Assembly: GCF_963378085.1 (NCBI RefSeq)
Contig: NZ_OY726395.1
Coordinates: 1,302,001 to 1,366,000 of the forward strand
DNA from: Mycolicibacterium sp. MU0050
GTDB taxonomy: Bacteria > Actinomycetota > Actinomycetes > Mycobacteriales > Mycobacteriaceae
DNA length: 64,000 nt
Reading direction: 5' to 3'
Positions 53,335 through 62,372 of this stretch are shown piece after piece; within the stretch, counting starts at the first letter, position 1, and every line of letters begins with the position of its first letter. The notes beneath the pieces are model-generated. The model was not told the origin of the DNA and did no database searches. It saw only the letters and a list, made by a program, of their open reading frames with translations. The position numbers and the translations under genes are program-made.

Positions 53335-54107
53335 GCGTGTCCTATCAGGCGGACTCCGGAATCGGCCAGATCACGTTGGATCGGCCGCAGCGGATGAACG
53401 CCGTCAGCGTCGACCTCGCGACCAAACTCGAGAAGGCGCTCACCGAACTCGGGGCCGACCCGGCGGTCAACGTGATCGTCATCCGCGGGGCCGGCGGAAA
53501 CTTCAGCGCCGGTGGCGATTTCGGCGAGGTCGAACGTCTCCGCGCCGAGGGCGCCCCAGCCTTGAAGGGTTTGTTCACCGCGTTTCGCGCCGCCTGCGAT
53601 GCGATCGGCGCAGTGGAGGTCCCTGTGATCGCCGCGGTGCAGGGCGTCGCGGCGGCCGGCGGCTTCGAGTTGATGCAGGCCGCCGACATCGTGCTGGTCA
53701 GCGACACCGCTTCGATCGCCGACAGTCACGTCAAGTTCGGCATGGTCCCCGGCGGCGGCAGCAGCGCCCGACTGCCGCGCCTGGTGGGTCGTCAACAGGC
53801 ACTGGGGTTGCTGCTGTCCGGAGACCGGATCACCGGAGCCGACGCCGCCGCACTGGGGCTGGCGTACCGGGCCTATCCCGACAGCGAATTCGACACCGCC
53901 GTTGCACAGTTCGCGCAGCAACTGGCCGGGCGAAACCGACAGTCCGTCGTCACCATCAAGCGCCTCGTGCGCAGCGGCTTCGAGCGCGACCTGCCCGAGG
54001 CCTTGGACGCCGAGATCGACGCCGTCGTGGCGCACATCATCGGCGAGGCGGGCGCCGGCAGCGTCGAACAATTCGAAAAACGAGACCACCGGAGGACACG
54101 CGCATGA
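53331..54107 (+). CDS. Enoyl-CoA hydratase/isomerase family protein (1 of 3)
   Basis: This 258-residue crotonase has the oxyanion-hole segments NFSAGGDF (residues 57-64) and AAVQGVAAAGGFEL (101-114). The first crotonase glutamate is kept as Glu113, but the second is replaced by His133 (ADSHVKFGMVPGGG). It may therefore be an isomerase, hydrolase or specialised hydratase rather than a standard hydratase. GTG 53331 overlaps the SDR remnant, and the stop overlaps the next crotonase by 4 nt. Confidence 0.85.
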   Translation: MSVSYQADSGIGQITLDRPQRMNAVSVDLATKLEKALTELGADPAVNVIVIRGAGGNFSAGGDFGEVERLRAEGAPALKGLFTAFRAACDAIGAVEVPVIAAVQGVAAAGGFELMQAADIVLVSDTASIADSHVKFGMVPGGGSSARLPRLVGRQQALGLLLSGDRITGADAAALGLAYRAYPDSEFDTAVAQFAQQLAGRNRQSVVTIKRLVRSGFERDLPEALDAEIDAVVAHIIGEAGAGSVEQFEKRDHRRTRA

Positions 54108-54907
54108 CGACATCGATCGAGGCCCCAGTCACCTCACACACCGGCGCCGACGGGATCGCCCGCCTGCGCCTCAACCGGCCGGCGGCCTCCAACGGTCTGA
54201 CGGTGGAGCTGCTCAAGGCCTTGCACCAGGAGATCCTGGCCTGCCACGCGGACCCGGCCGTCAAGGTCGTCCTGCTGACCGGGGAGGGCCGCAACTTCTG
54301 CGCCGGCGGCGACGTCAAGACCTTCGAGTCCAAAGGTGAGGCGCTGCCGGATTACCTGCGCGAAGCCACGGCGTGGCTGCAACTCGCGACGGCGGCGCTG
54401 ATCCAGTTGCGGGTGCCGGTGGTGACCGCGGTGCAGGGCTTCGCCGCCGGCGGCGGCGGGCTCGGGCTGGTGTGCGCGTCGGACTTCGTGGTGGCGGCCC
54501 GCTCGGCGAAGTTCTTCTCCGGCGCGGTGCGGGTCGGCATGGCGCCGGACGGCGGGGTCTCGGTGACACTGACCCAGCTGGTGGGACTGCGCCAAGCCAT
54601 GCGCATCCTGCTCACCAATCCGACGTTGACGGCCACCGAGGCCGCCGACCTCGGGCTGATCACCGAGGTGGTCGACGACGACGAGCTGACCACGCGCGCC
54701 GAGGCGCTCGCTACCGAGCTGACCACCTTCCCGCCGCTGGCGGTGTCGGCGACCAAGCGCCTCGTGTGGAGTGGCGTCGGGCAGTCCGTCGAACAGCGCC
54801 TGGCCGAGGAGGCGCGCACGGTCTCGGAACTGTCCGGCACCGCCGACTCGCTCGAGGGGCTCCGCGCCGTCATCGAACGTCGTGCACCGAGGTTCGTCGG
54901 CCGATGA
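54104..54907 (+). CDS. Enoyl-CoA hydratase/isomerase family protein (2 of 3)
   Basis: This 267-residue crotonase has the oxyanion segments NFCAGGDVK and AVQGFAAGGGGLGL. Neither hydratase glutamate is present; instead Asp149 lies in VRVGMAPDGG, the position of the catalytic Asp of PaaG-type and enoyl-CoA isomerases. Isomerase or ring-rearranging chemistry is the better guess. ATG overlaps at both ends (4 nt) place it firmly inside the operon. Confidence 0.85.
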   Translation: MTTSIEAPVTSHTGADGIARLRLNRPAASNGLTVELLKALHQEILACHADPAVKVVLLTGEGRNFCAGGDVKTFESKGEALPDYLREATAWLQLATAALIQLRVPVVTAVQGFAAGGGGLGLVCASDFVVAARSAKFFSGAVRVGMAPDGGVSVTLTQLVGLRQAMRILLTNPTLTATEAADLGLITEVVDDDELTTRAEALATELTTFPPLAVSATKRLVWSGVGQSVEQRLAEEARTVSELSGTADSLEGLRAVIERRAPRFVGR

Positions 54908-55695
54908 CCACCGCTGCCGAGGTCCTGATCGACGACGACGGTGCGGTGCGCATCATCACCCTGAACCGCCCCGAGGTGCGCAACGCCATCGACATGCCGC
55001 TGCGAATCGCGCTGGCCGAGGCCCTTGAGGCCGCCGATGCGGACCCGAACGTCCGCGCCATTGTGCTGACCGGAGCCGGCCGGGCGTTCTGCTCCGGCGG
55101 CGACATCTCCACCATGGCGCGCACTCCCGAAGAGCAGGCCATGCAACGAGTGCAGTTGGCGCAAAAGGTGATTCGGGCGATTTGGAACACCGGAAAACCG
55201 GTCATTGCGGCGGTCGAGGGGGCGGCGTACGGTGCGGGCACCGCGCTGGCCGCCGCCTGTGATCGTGTCGTCGCCGCCCGCGACGCCCGATTCGCCACCA
55301 CCTTCGTCAACGTCGGTCTGGCCGGTGACATGGGCGTGTACGCGTCGCTGCCCGCCCGGATCGGCGTCGCGCGCGCACGGCAGATGCTGTTGATGGCCCA
55401 ACCGGTCGGCGCGCCCGAGGCGCTGGACTGGGGGCTGGTGGATGCCCTCGCCGAACCGGGGGACGCGCGCGACGCCGCCGTCACCGATGCGCAGACCCTG
55501 GCCGCCCGCCCCGCCGAGGCGCTGAGCGTGCTGAAGCAGATGCTCGCCCGCAGCCCGCAGCTGCATCCGCTGGAGATCCTCGACCGCGAGGCCAGCCACC
55601 AGGCGCGGCTTTTCGACACCGACGACTTCGCCGAGGGCGTCGCCGCCTTCCGCGAGAAGCGCGCCCCTTCGTTTGGTTCCAGGCAAGGAGTTTGA
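54904..55695 (+). CDS. Enoyl-CoA hydratase/isomerase family protein (3 of 3)
   Basis: This 263-residue crotonase has AFCSGGDIST and AVEGAAYGAGTALA as oxyanion segments. Both hydratase glutamates are replaced, and Asp142 in VNVGLAGDMG occupies the isomerase position. It is clearly distinct from its neighbour, so this is not a recent tandem duplication. It starts at ATG 54904 (4-nt overlap) and ends just before the Rieske oxygenase gene. Confidence 0.85.
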   Translation: MTTAAEVLIDDDGAVRIITLNRPEVRNAIDMPLRIALAEALEAADADPNVRAIVLTGAGRAFCSGGDISTMARTPEEQAMQRVQLAQKVIRAIWNTGKPVIAAVEGAAYGAGTALAAACDRVVAARDARFATTFVNVGLAGDMGVYASLPARIGVARARQMLLMAQPVGAPEALDWGLVDALAEPGDARDAAVTDAQTLAARPAEALSVLKQMLARSPQLHPLEILDREASHQARLFDTDDFAEGVAAFREKRAPSFGSRQGV

Positions 55696-55697
55696 TC

Positions 55698-56945
55698 ATG
55701 ACGTCTGCGATTGGCAGCCGGCTCGGCGAACTGATCCAGCCGAGCCGGGTGCACGGTTCGCTGTACACCGACCCGGCCATCTTCGCCGAGGAGTTGCGCA
55801 AGATCTGGTATCGCACCTGGGTCTTCGTCGGCCACGAAAGCGAAGTGCCACAACCCAACGACTACGTCCGCAAGAAGCTCGGGCTGCAGGACGTCATCAT
55901 GACCCGGGACCGGGACGGGCAGATCCATCTGCTGCTCAACCGGTGTTCGCACCGCGGCAATCAGGTGTGCGACGACGCCAAGGGCAACTCGGGCACCTTC
56001 CGGTGCCCGTACCACGGCTGGACCTTCCGCAACACCGGCGAGTTGGTCGGCTTCCCGTTCTTCAAGGGCTACGGCGAACGCAAACTCGACATGCCGATGG
56101 GCCGGGTCCCGCGGATGGACTCCTACGGCGGATTCGTGTTCGGCAGCTTTGCCGAAGACGGGCCCAGCCTGCGCGAGCACCTCGGTGCCGCCGCCGGCGA
56201 GATCGACCGGCTCACCCGGTTGTCGCCGGAGGGCAAGGTCGCGCTGGACGCCGGCTGGCTGCAGCATCAGACCCGCGGCAACTGGAAGCTGCTCGTCGAG
56301 AACGAAACCGACGGGTACCACCCGCAATTCGTCCACGGCGCGATCTTCGGCGTCACGGGTAGCACCATCGGGCCGCTCTACAGCGATTCGTCGACCGCGG
56401 TGACCCGCGATCTCGGCGGCGGCCACAGCGAGAACGATCTGCGGCCGGAGTTCCGCAAGTTCGCCGAGCCGATGCGCTGGTTCGGCACCACCGAGGAACG
56501 GGTGCCGAACTACGTCGCGGCGATGCGTGCCAAACACGGCGCGGCCGCCGAGCAGATCCTCATCGAGGGCGCCCCGCACGTGATGATCTTCCCCAACCTG
56601 TTCATCGCCGAGATCCAGGTGTTCAACATCCAGCCGGTGGCGGTCAACGAATGCGTGCAGTATTCGACCGCGGTGCAGCTGGTCGGCGCACCGGAGCTCA
56701 ACCGCCGGATGGTGTCGCAGTGTGTCGGCTCGGTGGGGCCCGCCGGAATGTTGCTGGCCGACGACACCGAGATGTACGAGCGCAACCAGCAGGGGCTCGA
56801 ACAGTTGACGCCCGAATGGCTCGACATCCGCCGGGGACTCAACCGCGAGCGCATCGACGAGCAGGGCTTCACGATCGGCGGGGCCACAGACGAGACCGGT
56901 ATGCGCGGGTTCTGGTCGCACTACCAGCGATTGATGGAGGCGTGA
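55698..56945 (+). CDS. Rieske ring-hydroxylating oxygenase, alpha subunit
   Basis: This 415-residue oxygenase subunit has a Rieske [2Fe-2S] site (Cys83-x-His85 ... Cys103-x2-His106, in NRCSHRGN and CPYHGW). The mononuclear iron site is ENETDGYHPQFVH with Asp205, His208 and His213. It should add one or two oxygen atoms to an aromatic or other cyclic substrate using electrons from a reductase. No ferredoxin or reductase gene lies in the visible part of the operon. ATG 55698 is 3 nt after the previous stop. The substrate is unknown; benzoate-, cumate- and phenylpropionate-type enzymes are relatives. Confidence 0.92.
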   Translation: MTSAIGSRLGELIQPSRVHGSLYTDPAIFAEELRKIWYRTWVFVGHESEVPQPNDYVRKKLGLQDVIMTRDRDGQIHLLLNRCSHRGNQVCDDAKGNSGTFRCPYHGWTFRNTGELVGFPFFKGYGERKLDMPMGRVPRMDSYGGFVFGSFAEDGPSLREHLGAAAGEIDRLTRLSPEGKVALDAGWLQHQTRGNWKLLVENETDGYHPQFVHGAIFGVTGSTIGPLYSDSSTAVTRDLGGGHSENDLRPEFRKFAEPMRWFGTTEERVPNYVAAMRAKHGAAAEQILIEGAPHVMIFPNLFIAEIQVFNIQPVAVNECVQYSTAVQLVGAPELNRRMVSQCVGSVGPAGMLLADDTEMYERNQQGLEQLTPEWLDIRRGLNRERIDEQGFTIGGATDETGMRGFWSHYQRLMEA

Positions 56946-57478
56946 TGAGTGCCGCAGTCGATTCGGCCGCCGGGCTGGATCCGATTCCGGACTGGGTGGA
57001 CCGGTTCGAGGTGGAGCAGTTCCTGTACCGCGAAGCCCGCTTCGCTGACGAGAGCGACTACGACGCGTGGGAAGCGTTGTGGACCGACGACGCGCTGTAC
57101 TGGGTGCCGGCCAACGGCGCCGACACCGATCCGCGCCGGGAGATGTCGGTGATCTACGACAACCGCAGCCGGATCTCCACCCGACTCAAGCAGACCCGCA
57201 CCGGGCGCCGGTTCGCGGCGGCCCCGGCCTCGCACCTGCGGCGGCTGCTCGGCAACATCGAGTACCTCGGTGGCCGCGCCAACCCGGACGGCGGTGCGGA
57301 CCTCGAGGTGGCCGCGAACTTCATCGTCTTCGAGGCACGCGCGCGGGAAAACCAGCTGTGGGGCGGGCGGGCCACCTACCGGCTCCGGCACAGTCCGGAA
57401 GGCCTGCGGCTGGCGTACAAGAAGGTGGTTCTGGCCGACAACGACAAGCCGATTCCCACGCTGGGATTCCTGATCTGA
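56945..57478 (+). CDS. Ring-hydroxylating oxygenase, beta subunit
   Basis: This 177-residue protein has the SnoaL/NTF2-like fold of small dioxygenase subunits: VEQFLYREARFADESDYDAWEALWTDDALYWVP near residues 21-53, IYDNRSRISTRLKQ, and a C-terminal beta sheet ending ADNDKPIPTLGFLI. It gives structural support to the alpha trimer. The ATG shares one base with the alpha-subunit stop, so the pair is made in equal amounts. Confidence 0.9.
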   Translation: MSAAVDSAAGLDPIPDWVDRFEVEQFLYREARFADESDYDAWEALWTDDALYWVPANGADTDPRREMSVIYDNRSRISTRLKQTRTGRRFAAAPASHLRRLLGNIEYLGGRANPDGGADLEVAANFIVFEARARENQLWGGRATYRLRHSPEGLRLAYKKVVLADNDKPIPTLGFLI

Positions 57479-57488
57479 GGAGCATGAC

Positions 57489-57743
57489 GTGGGTATTCAA
57501 TTCGGAGATCCCGGCCCCGTGGCAGTCCCGGGGGTCGGCCCGGTGATCGGCAGCGAATTCGCCGAGGTGTCAGTGACATTCGATACCGAGGGCAACTCGC
57601 CGCGGTTACGCCTGGAGGATCTGCGCACCGGCCGGGTGCGCTTCTTGGACGCCATGGAACTCGAGACGCTGGTGTGGTTGCCGGAGCAGGCGATGACCGA
57701 ACTGATGGATCCGTCGCGCAACCGCTGGCGGGGTGAATCGTGA
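57489..57743 (+). CDS. Small operon protein of unknown function, 84 aa
   Basis: A GAGGAG ribosome binding site precedes GTG 57489. The product has a Gly/Pro/Val-rich N-terminus and a more ordered second half (LRLEDLRTGRVRFLDAMELETLVWLP). It has no Cys and no membrane segment. It is too short and lacks the ligands to be the missing ferredoxin. It is tightly packed between the oxygenase beta subunit and the thiolase (4-nt overlap), so a role in the same pathway is likely. I do not recognise it. Confidence 0.7.
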   Translation: MGIQFGDPGPVAVPGVGPVIGSEFAEVSVTFDTEGNSPRLRLEDLRTGRVRFLDAMELETLVWLPEQAMTELMDPSRNRWRGES

Positions 57744-58948
57744 GGCGCGCGGCCATCGTGGCCCCCGCCCGCACCGCGGTCGGTACGTTCGGCGGCAGCC
57801 TGCGACCGCTGCGCGCAGAGGACCTCGCCGCGACCGTCGTCAAGGCGGTGGTGAAACGCAGCCGGGTCGATCCCGAATTGATCGAGGATGTGGTGTTCGC
57901 CCAGTCCTACGCCAACTCCGAGGCGCCGTGCATCGGCCGGTGGGTCGCACTGCACGCCGGCCTGCCGATCAGCGTCCCCGGCCTCCAGATCGATCGGCGC
58001 TGCGGCGGCGGGCTGCAGGCCGTGATCACCGCGGCCATGACCGTGCAGACCGGGGCGGCCGACGTGGTGCTGGCCGGCGGTGTGGAGTCGATGAGCAACA
58101 TCGAGCACTACACCACCTCGGCGCGCTGGGGATCGCGGTCCGGCAACCAGACGCTGTATGACCGGCTGGACCGCGGGCGCGAAATGTCGCAGCCGGAATG
58201 GCGATTCGGGCGGATCAGCGGAATGATCGAAACCGCCGAGAACCTCGCCGGTGATTACAGCATCAGCCGGGAGGCCGCCGACGAGTTCGCCGTGCGCAGC
58301 CACCGGCGGGCCGCAGCCGCGCAAGAGGCGAACCTGTTCGACGACGAGATCATCCCGATCGAGGTGCCCCAGCGGCGCGGCGAACCGGTACGTTTCGACC
58401 GCGACGAGGGGGTGCGGCCGGATTCCACCCCGGAAAGCCTGGCGCGGTTGCGCACGGTCACCCCCGGTGGCACGGTCACCGCCGGCAACTCGAGCCAGCA
58501 GAACGACGCCGCCGCAGCATGCCTGGTGGTCGCCGAGGACGCCCTGGACCGGTTGGGGCTCGAGCCCATCGGCTACCTGGAGGGTTGGGCGGCGGTCGGC
58601 TGCGAACCGGCACGGATGGGTATCGGCCCGGTGGGCGCGGTCGAAAAGCTCTTCAGCCGAACGGGATTGGGATTCGACGACCTGGACCTCATCGAGATCA
58701 ACGAAGCCTTCGCGGTGCAGGTGCTCGCGGTGCTCGCCGGCTGGGGCCTGCAGCTTTCCGACGTCGAGGACCGGCTCAACGTCAACGGCTCCGGCATCTC
58801 GTTGGGGCATCCGATCGGTGCGACGGGGGTCCGGATCCTGACCACCATGCTGCACGAGCTGCGGCGCCGCAAGGGCGCTCTGGCGCTCGAGACCATGTGC
58901 GTCGGTGGCGGCCAGGGCATCGCCGCGGTGTTCCGGGGTGCGGCATGA
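57740..58948 (+). CDS. Thiolase (acetyl-CoA acetyltransferase family)
   Basis: This 402-residue degradative-type thiolase has nucleophile Cys88 (QIDRRCGGGLQAV), the NEAFA motif, GHPIGATG with the catalytic His, and CVGGGQG with the second catalytic Cys near the C-terminus. It should cleave a beta-ketoacyl-CoA with CoA, releasing acetyl- or propionyl-CoA. Overlaps of 4 nt at both ends place it in the operon. FadA-type proteins in beta-oxidation or aromatic catabolism are the closest relatives. Confidence 0.92.
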   Translation: MRRAAIVAPARTAVGTFGGSLRPLRAEDLAATVVKAVVKRSRVDPELIEDVVFAQSYANSEAPCIGRWVALHAGLPISVPGLQIDRRCGGGLQAVITAAMTVQTGAADVVLAGGVESMSNIEHYTTSARWGSRSGNQTLYDRLDRGREMSQPEWRFGRISGMIETAENLAGDYSISREAADEFAVRSHRRAAAAQEANLFDDEIIPIEVPQRRGEPVRFDRDEGVRPDSTPESLARLRTVTPGGTVTAGNSSQQNDAAAACLVVAEDALDRLGLEPIGYLEGWAAVGCEPARMGIGPVGAVEKLFSRTGLGFDDLDLIEINEAFAVQVLAVLAGWGLQLSDVEDRLNVNGSGISLGHPIGATGVRILTTMLHELRRRKGALALETMCVGGGQGIAAVFRGAA

Positions 58949-60273
58949 CGGGGCTGCTCGGATACTCGACGTACGTTCCCGCCTACCGCCTGGGCAAGCG
59001 GGTGGTCGCCGGTTACGACGAGGATTCCACCACGATGGCCGTTGCCGCGGCAGCGGAGTTGGTCCAGAGTGCCGCGGCCCAACCGGCGGCGCTCTACTTG
59101 GCCACCAGCAGCCCGGCGTACGCCGACAAGACCAACGCGAGCGCCGTGCACGCGGCGCTCGGGCTGAGCCCCGAGGTGTTCGCCGCCGACCTGTGCGGCA
59201 CCGGCCGCAGTGCGTTCGCGGCGATCCGGTCGGCGACGCAGACCGGGGGACTGGTGGTGGCCGCCGACGTCCGGGTCGGCCGGCCCGGCTCCGCCGACGA
59301 GAAGCTCGGCGGCGACGGCGCGGCCGCGCTGCTGTTCGGGGACGGGGAGCCGATCGCCGAGGTGCTGGCCGCCACCTCCCGCACCGAGGAGTTCCTCGAC
59401 CGCTGGCGGGTGCCGACGCAGCTCACCGGCCATCAGTGGGAGGAGCGCTTCGGCTTCGAACGCTACGCCCCGCTCATCAGGGCCACGGTGTCCGCGGCGC
59501 TGGACGCCGCGGGCCTGGCCGACGTGGACCACGTGGCCCTGGCCTGTCCGAATTCCGCGATCGTCAAACGCGCCGCCACCCTGGTCAAGGGGCAGAAATC
59601 GGTCGTCACTGCGCCGCTGGGGTTCGGCGGCTCCGCCGACGCCGCACTGGCCTTGTGCGCGGTGCTCGACAGCGCAGATCCCGGGGACACCATCGTGATG
59701 GTGTCGGCCACCGACGGCTGCGACGTGCTCGTGTTGCGGGCCACCGCAGCGCTCACCGACCGTCGGCAGCGCCGAGCACTCGCCGATCAACGGACCGGTG
59801 GGCGCCCCGTCCCGCAGCTGACCTACCTGTCGTGGCGCGGGCTGGTGGACCTGGAGCCGCCGCGCCGCCCCGAACCCGAGCGGGCCGCCGCCCCGCCGGC
59901 CGCCCGGGCCGCGGGATGGAAATTCAGCTTCACCGGATCACGCTGCACCGCATGCGGTTTCGCGCATCTGCCGCCGGTCCGGGTCTGCCGGTCCTGCGGA
60001 GTCGCCGACGAGATGACGGCCGTGCCGGCAGCGGGACTGAGCGGATCCGTCGCCACCTACACCGTGGACCACCTGGCGTTCTCGCCCTCCCCACCGATGG
60101 TGCAGGCCGCCATCGACGTCGACGGCGGTGGTCGCTGCACGCTGGAGGTGGCCGACGCCGACCCGGACCGGCTGAGCGTGGGCGCGCGGGTCGGGTTCAC
60201 CTTCCGCCGCCTGTTCACCGCCGGCGACGTCCACGACTACTTCTGGAAGGCGGTCCTTCTCGATGGCCAGTAA
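58945..60273 (+). CDS. HMG-CoA synthase/KAS III-like domain fused to DUF35
   Basis: In this 442-residue fusion, residues 1-270 form a thiolase-fold domain like HMG-CoA synthase, with a candidate active Cys84 (ADLCGTGRSA). Residues 325-442 form a DUF35 domain: a zinc ribbon (Cys334, Cys337, Cys348, Cys351) plus an OB fold. Stand-alone versions of both are common in archaea and in steroid-degrading actinobacteria, where DUF35 partners help thiolase-fold enzymes bind CoA. It overlaps the following SCP-x thiolase by 11 nt, so a complex of the two is likely. Its reaction is not known. Confidence 0.85.
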   Translation: MTGLLGYSTYVPAYRLGKRVVAGYDEDSTTMAVAAAAELVQSAAAQPAALYLATSSPAYADKTNASAVHAALGLSPEVFAADLCGTGRSAFAAIRSATQTGGLVVAADVRVGRPGSADEKLGGDGAAALLFGDGEPIAEVLAATSRTEEFLDRWRVPTQLTGHQWEERFGFERYAPLIRATVSAALDAAGLADVDHVALACPNSAIVKRAATLVKGQKSVVTAPLGFGGSADAALALCAVLDSADPGDTIVMVSATDGCDVLVLRATAALTDRRQRRALADQRTGGRPVPQLTYLSWRGLVDLEPPRRPEPERAAAPPAARAAGWKFSFTGSRCTACGFAHLPPVRVCRSCGVADEMTAVPAAGLSGSVATYTVDHLAFSPSPPMVQAAIDVDGGGRCTLEVADADPDRLSVGARVGFTFRRLFTAGDVHDYFWKAVLLDGQ

Positions 60274-61450
60274 CGGAATCGCCGGCAAGGTCGCCGTGGT
60301 CGGCATGGGCTGCAGCAGGTTCGGGGAACGCTGGGACGCCTCCACCGACGACCTGCTGCTGGAGGCCTATACCGAATGCCTCGACTCGGCGGGCGTAGGC
60401 CGCGACGACGTGGACGCCTACTGGCTGGGGACGCTGAGCTCGGGGCTCGGCGGCCTCACGTTGAGCCGGGCGATCGGCAGCGACGACAAGCCCGTCACCC
60501 GGGTGGAGAACTTCTGTGCCACCGGGTCGGAGGCCTTCCGCAACGCCTGCTACGCGGTGGCCTCCGGGGCCTACGACGTCGCGATGGCGGTCGGCGTCGA
60601 GAAGCTCAAGGACTCCGGCTATTCCGGCCTGCTGCGCCAGGATCCGCCCGGTGACGGCACCGCTCCGGAGATCTCCATGACCGCCCCGGCGGCCTTCTCG
60701 ATGCTCGACCCGGCCTACTGCGCGCGCTACGGGGTGCATCCCGACGAGATGCGGGCTGCGATGACGCATGTGGCCTGGAAGAACCACGACAATGGGACCC
60801 GAAACCCCAAGGCCCAGTTCCGTTCTCCGGTCAAGAAGGACACCATCGACAATGCGGTCAAGGTGGCGGGGCGCCTCGGCGTGTTCGACTGCTCCGGGGT
60901 GTCCGACGGGGCGGCTTGCGCGCTGATCGTTCCCGCCGACCGCGCCCACGAGTACACCGACACCCCGATGTATGTCAGCGCGCTGGCGCTGATCGCGGGA
61001 TCGGCCCGCGGCGCGGTGGACCCCGCCTACGACTTCACCACGTTCCCCGAAGTGGTCAAGGCCGCCAAGGATGCCTACGCGCAAGCGGGAATCGAGGATC
61101 CGGCGACCCAACTGTCGTTCGCGGAGGTCCATGACTGCTTCACGCCCACCGAGATCGTCTTGATGGAGGACCTCGGCTTCACCGAACCCGGCCAGGGCTG
61201 GAAGGACGTGCTCGGCGGCGAGTTCGACGCCGACGGCCGGCTGCCGGTGAACGTCGACGGCGGCCTGAAGAGCTTCGGCCACCCGGTCGGGGCCAGCGGG
61301 TTGCGGATGCTCTACGAGGCCTGGCTGCAGTTCCGCGGCGAGGCCGGGGAGCGTCAGCTCCCCGATCCGCACACCGCCCTGACCCACAACCTGGGCGGGC
61401 GCCCCGGTGGTTGCGTGTCGTTCGTCTCGGTGGTCACCCGCGACCGCTGA
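60263..61450 (+). CDS. SCP-x-type thiolase-like protein (lipid-transfer/Ltp family)
   Basis: This 395-residue thiolase-superfamily protein of the SCP-x/Ltp class has VGMGCSRFGERWD at the start, the Cys segment VENFCATGSEAFRNA, AEVHDCFTPTE, GHPVGASGLRM and the C-terminal NLGGRPGGCVSFV. Such enzymes perform thiolysis or retro-aldol cleavage of branched or sterol side-chain CoA esters, often with a DUF35 partner. It directly follows and overlaps the DUF35 fusion gene. It could act as a retro-aldolase rather than a thiolase. Confidence 0.88.
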   Translation: MASNGIAGKVAVVGMGCSRFGERWDASTDDLLLEAYTECLDSAGVGRDDVDAYWLGTLSSGLGGLTLSRAIGSDDKPVTRVENFCATGSEAFRNACYAVASGAYDVAMAVGVEKLKDSGYSGLLRQDPPGDGTAPEISMTAPAAFSMLDPAYCARYGVHPDEMRAAMTHVAWKNHDNGTRNPKAQFRSPVKKDTIDNAVKVAGRLGVFDCSGVSDGAACALIVPADRAHEYTDTPMYVSALALIAGSARGAVDPAYDFTTFPEVVKAAKDAYAQAGIEDPATQLSFAEVHDCFTPTEIVLMEDLGFTEPGQGWKDVLGGEFDADGRLPVNVDGGLKSFGHPVGASGLRMLYEAWLQFRGEAGERQLPDPHTALTHNLGGRPGGCVSFVSVVTRDR

Positions 61451-61493
61451 CGCCCAAGAGCCAACGAAACCCAACGTCCGAAAGGAAACATCA

Positions 61494-62354
61494 GTGCCTG
61501 GAGTAACAGACAAGGTCGTCGTCGTCACCGGAGCCGGAGGCGGGCTGGGCCGCGCCTACGCGCGCTTCCTGGCCGGCAACGGCGCGCTGGTCGTGGTCAA
61601 CGATCTCGGCGGTGCCCGCGACGGCTCCGGCTCGGGGACCTCCATGGCCGACACCGTCGTCGAGGAGATCCGCGCGGCCGGCGGGCGCGCCGTCGCCAAC
61701 TACTCCTCGGTGGCCACGGCCGAGGGCGCCGCGGAGATCGTGCAGACCGCGCTGGACGAATTCGGTGCCGTGCACGGAATCATCAGCAACGCGGGCATTC
61801 TGCGCGACACGGCGTTCCACAAGATGACCGACGACAACTGGCACGCCGTCCAGGAGGTGCACCTCAACGGCGGATACAACGTCATCCGGGCGGCCTGGCC
61901 GCACTTCCGCGAGCAGAGCTTCGGCCGAGTGCTCGTGGCCACCTCCACCAGCGGGCTCTACGGCAACTTCGGCCAGGCCAACTACGGCGCTGCCAAGGCC
62001 GGCCTGGTCGGGCTGATCAACACCCTGGCCATCGAGGGCGCCAAATACAACATCACCGCCAACGCGATCGCCCCGCTGGCCGCCACCCGCATGACGGCCG
62101 ATATCGCGCCCCAGGAACTGCTCGACAAGCTGGACCCCGACCTGGTGGCCCCCGCCGCCGGATACCTGATGTCGGAGCAGAACCACGACACCGGTTCGGT
62201 TTTCGTCGTCGGCGGCGGCCTGGTGCAGCGCGTGGCCCAGTTCCAGAACGACGGCGTCACCTTCGCGGCGCCGCCCACCCTGGACGAGATCAGTGCCCGG
62301 TGGCCCGAGATCAGCGACATGACCAACGCGAAACTGGGCACCAACCCGGTGTGA
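61494..62354 (+). CDS. MFE-2-type short-chain dehydrogenase
   Basis: This 286-residue SDR resembles the dehydrogenase part of multifunctional enzyme type 2: VVTGAGGGLGRAYA (residues 10-23), VVNDLGGARDG (34-44), the signature SNAGILRDTAFHKM, and the catalytic Ser-Tyr164-Lys168 in YGAAK. It probably oxidises a 3-hydroxyacyl-CoA to the 3-keto form used by the thiolases. GTG 61494 has a GAAAGGAAA ribosome binding site. It follows the SCP-x thiolase after 43 nt, the largest gap in the operon. Confidence 0.88.
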   Translation: MPGVTDKVVVVTGAGGGLGRAYARFLAGNGALVVVNDLGGARDGSGSGTSMADTVVEEIRAAGGRAVANYSSVATAEGAAEIVQTALDEFGAVHGIISNAGILRDTAFHKMTDDNWHAVQEVHLNGGYNVIRAAWPHFREQSFGRVLVATSTSGLYGNFGQANYGAAKAGLVGLINTLAIEGAKYNITANAIAPLAATRMTADIAPQELLDKLDPDLVAPAAGYLMSEQNHDTGSVFVVGGGLVQRVAQFQNDGVTFAAPPTLDEISARWPEISDMTNAKLGTNPV

Positions 62355-62372
62355 CGGTCGGCGGCTGAGTCG

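Noticed and set aside
53331..55695. Recent tandem triplication of a crotonase gene
   Set aside because: The three proteins differ widely in sequence and active-site residues, so they are old paralogues.
57489..57743. Missing ferredoxin of the Rieske system
   Set aside because: The 84-residue protein has no Cys and no His pairs for a cluster.
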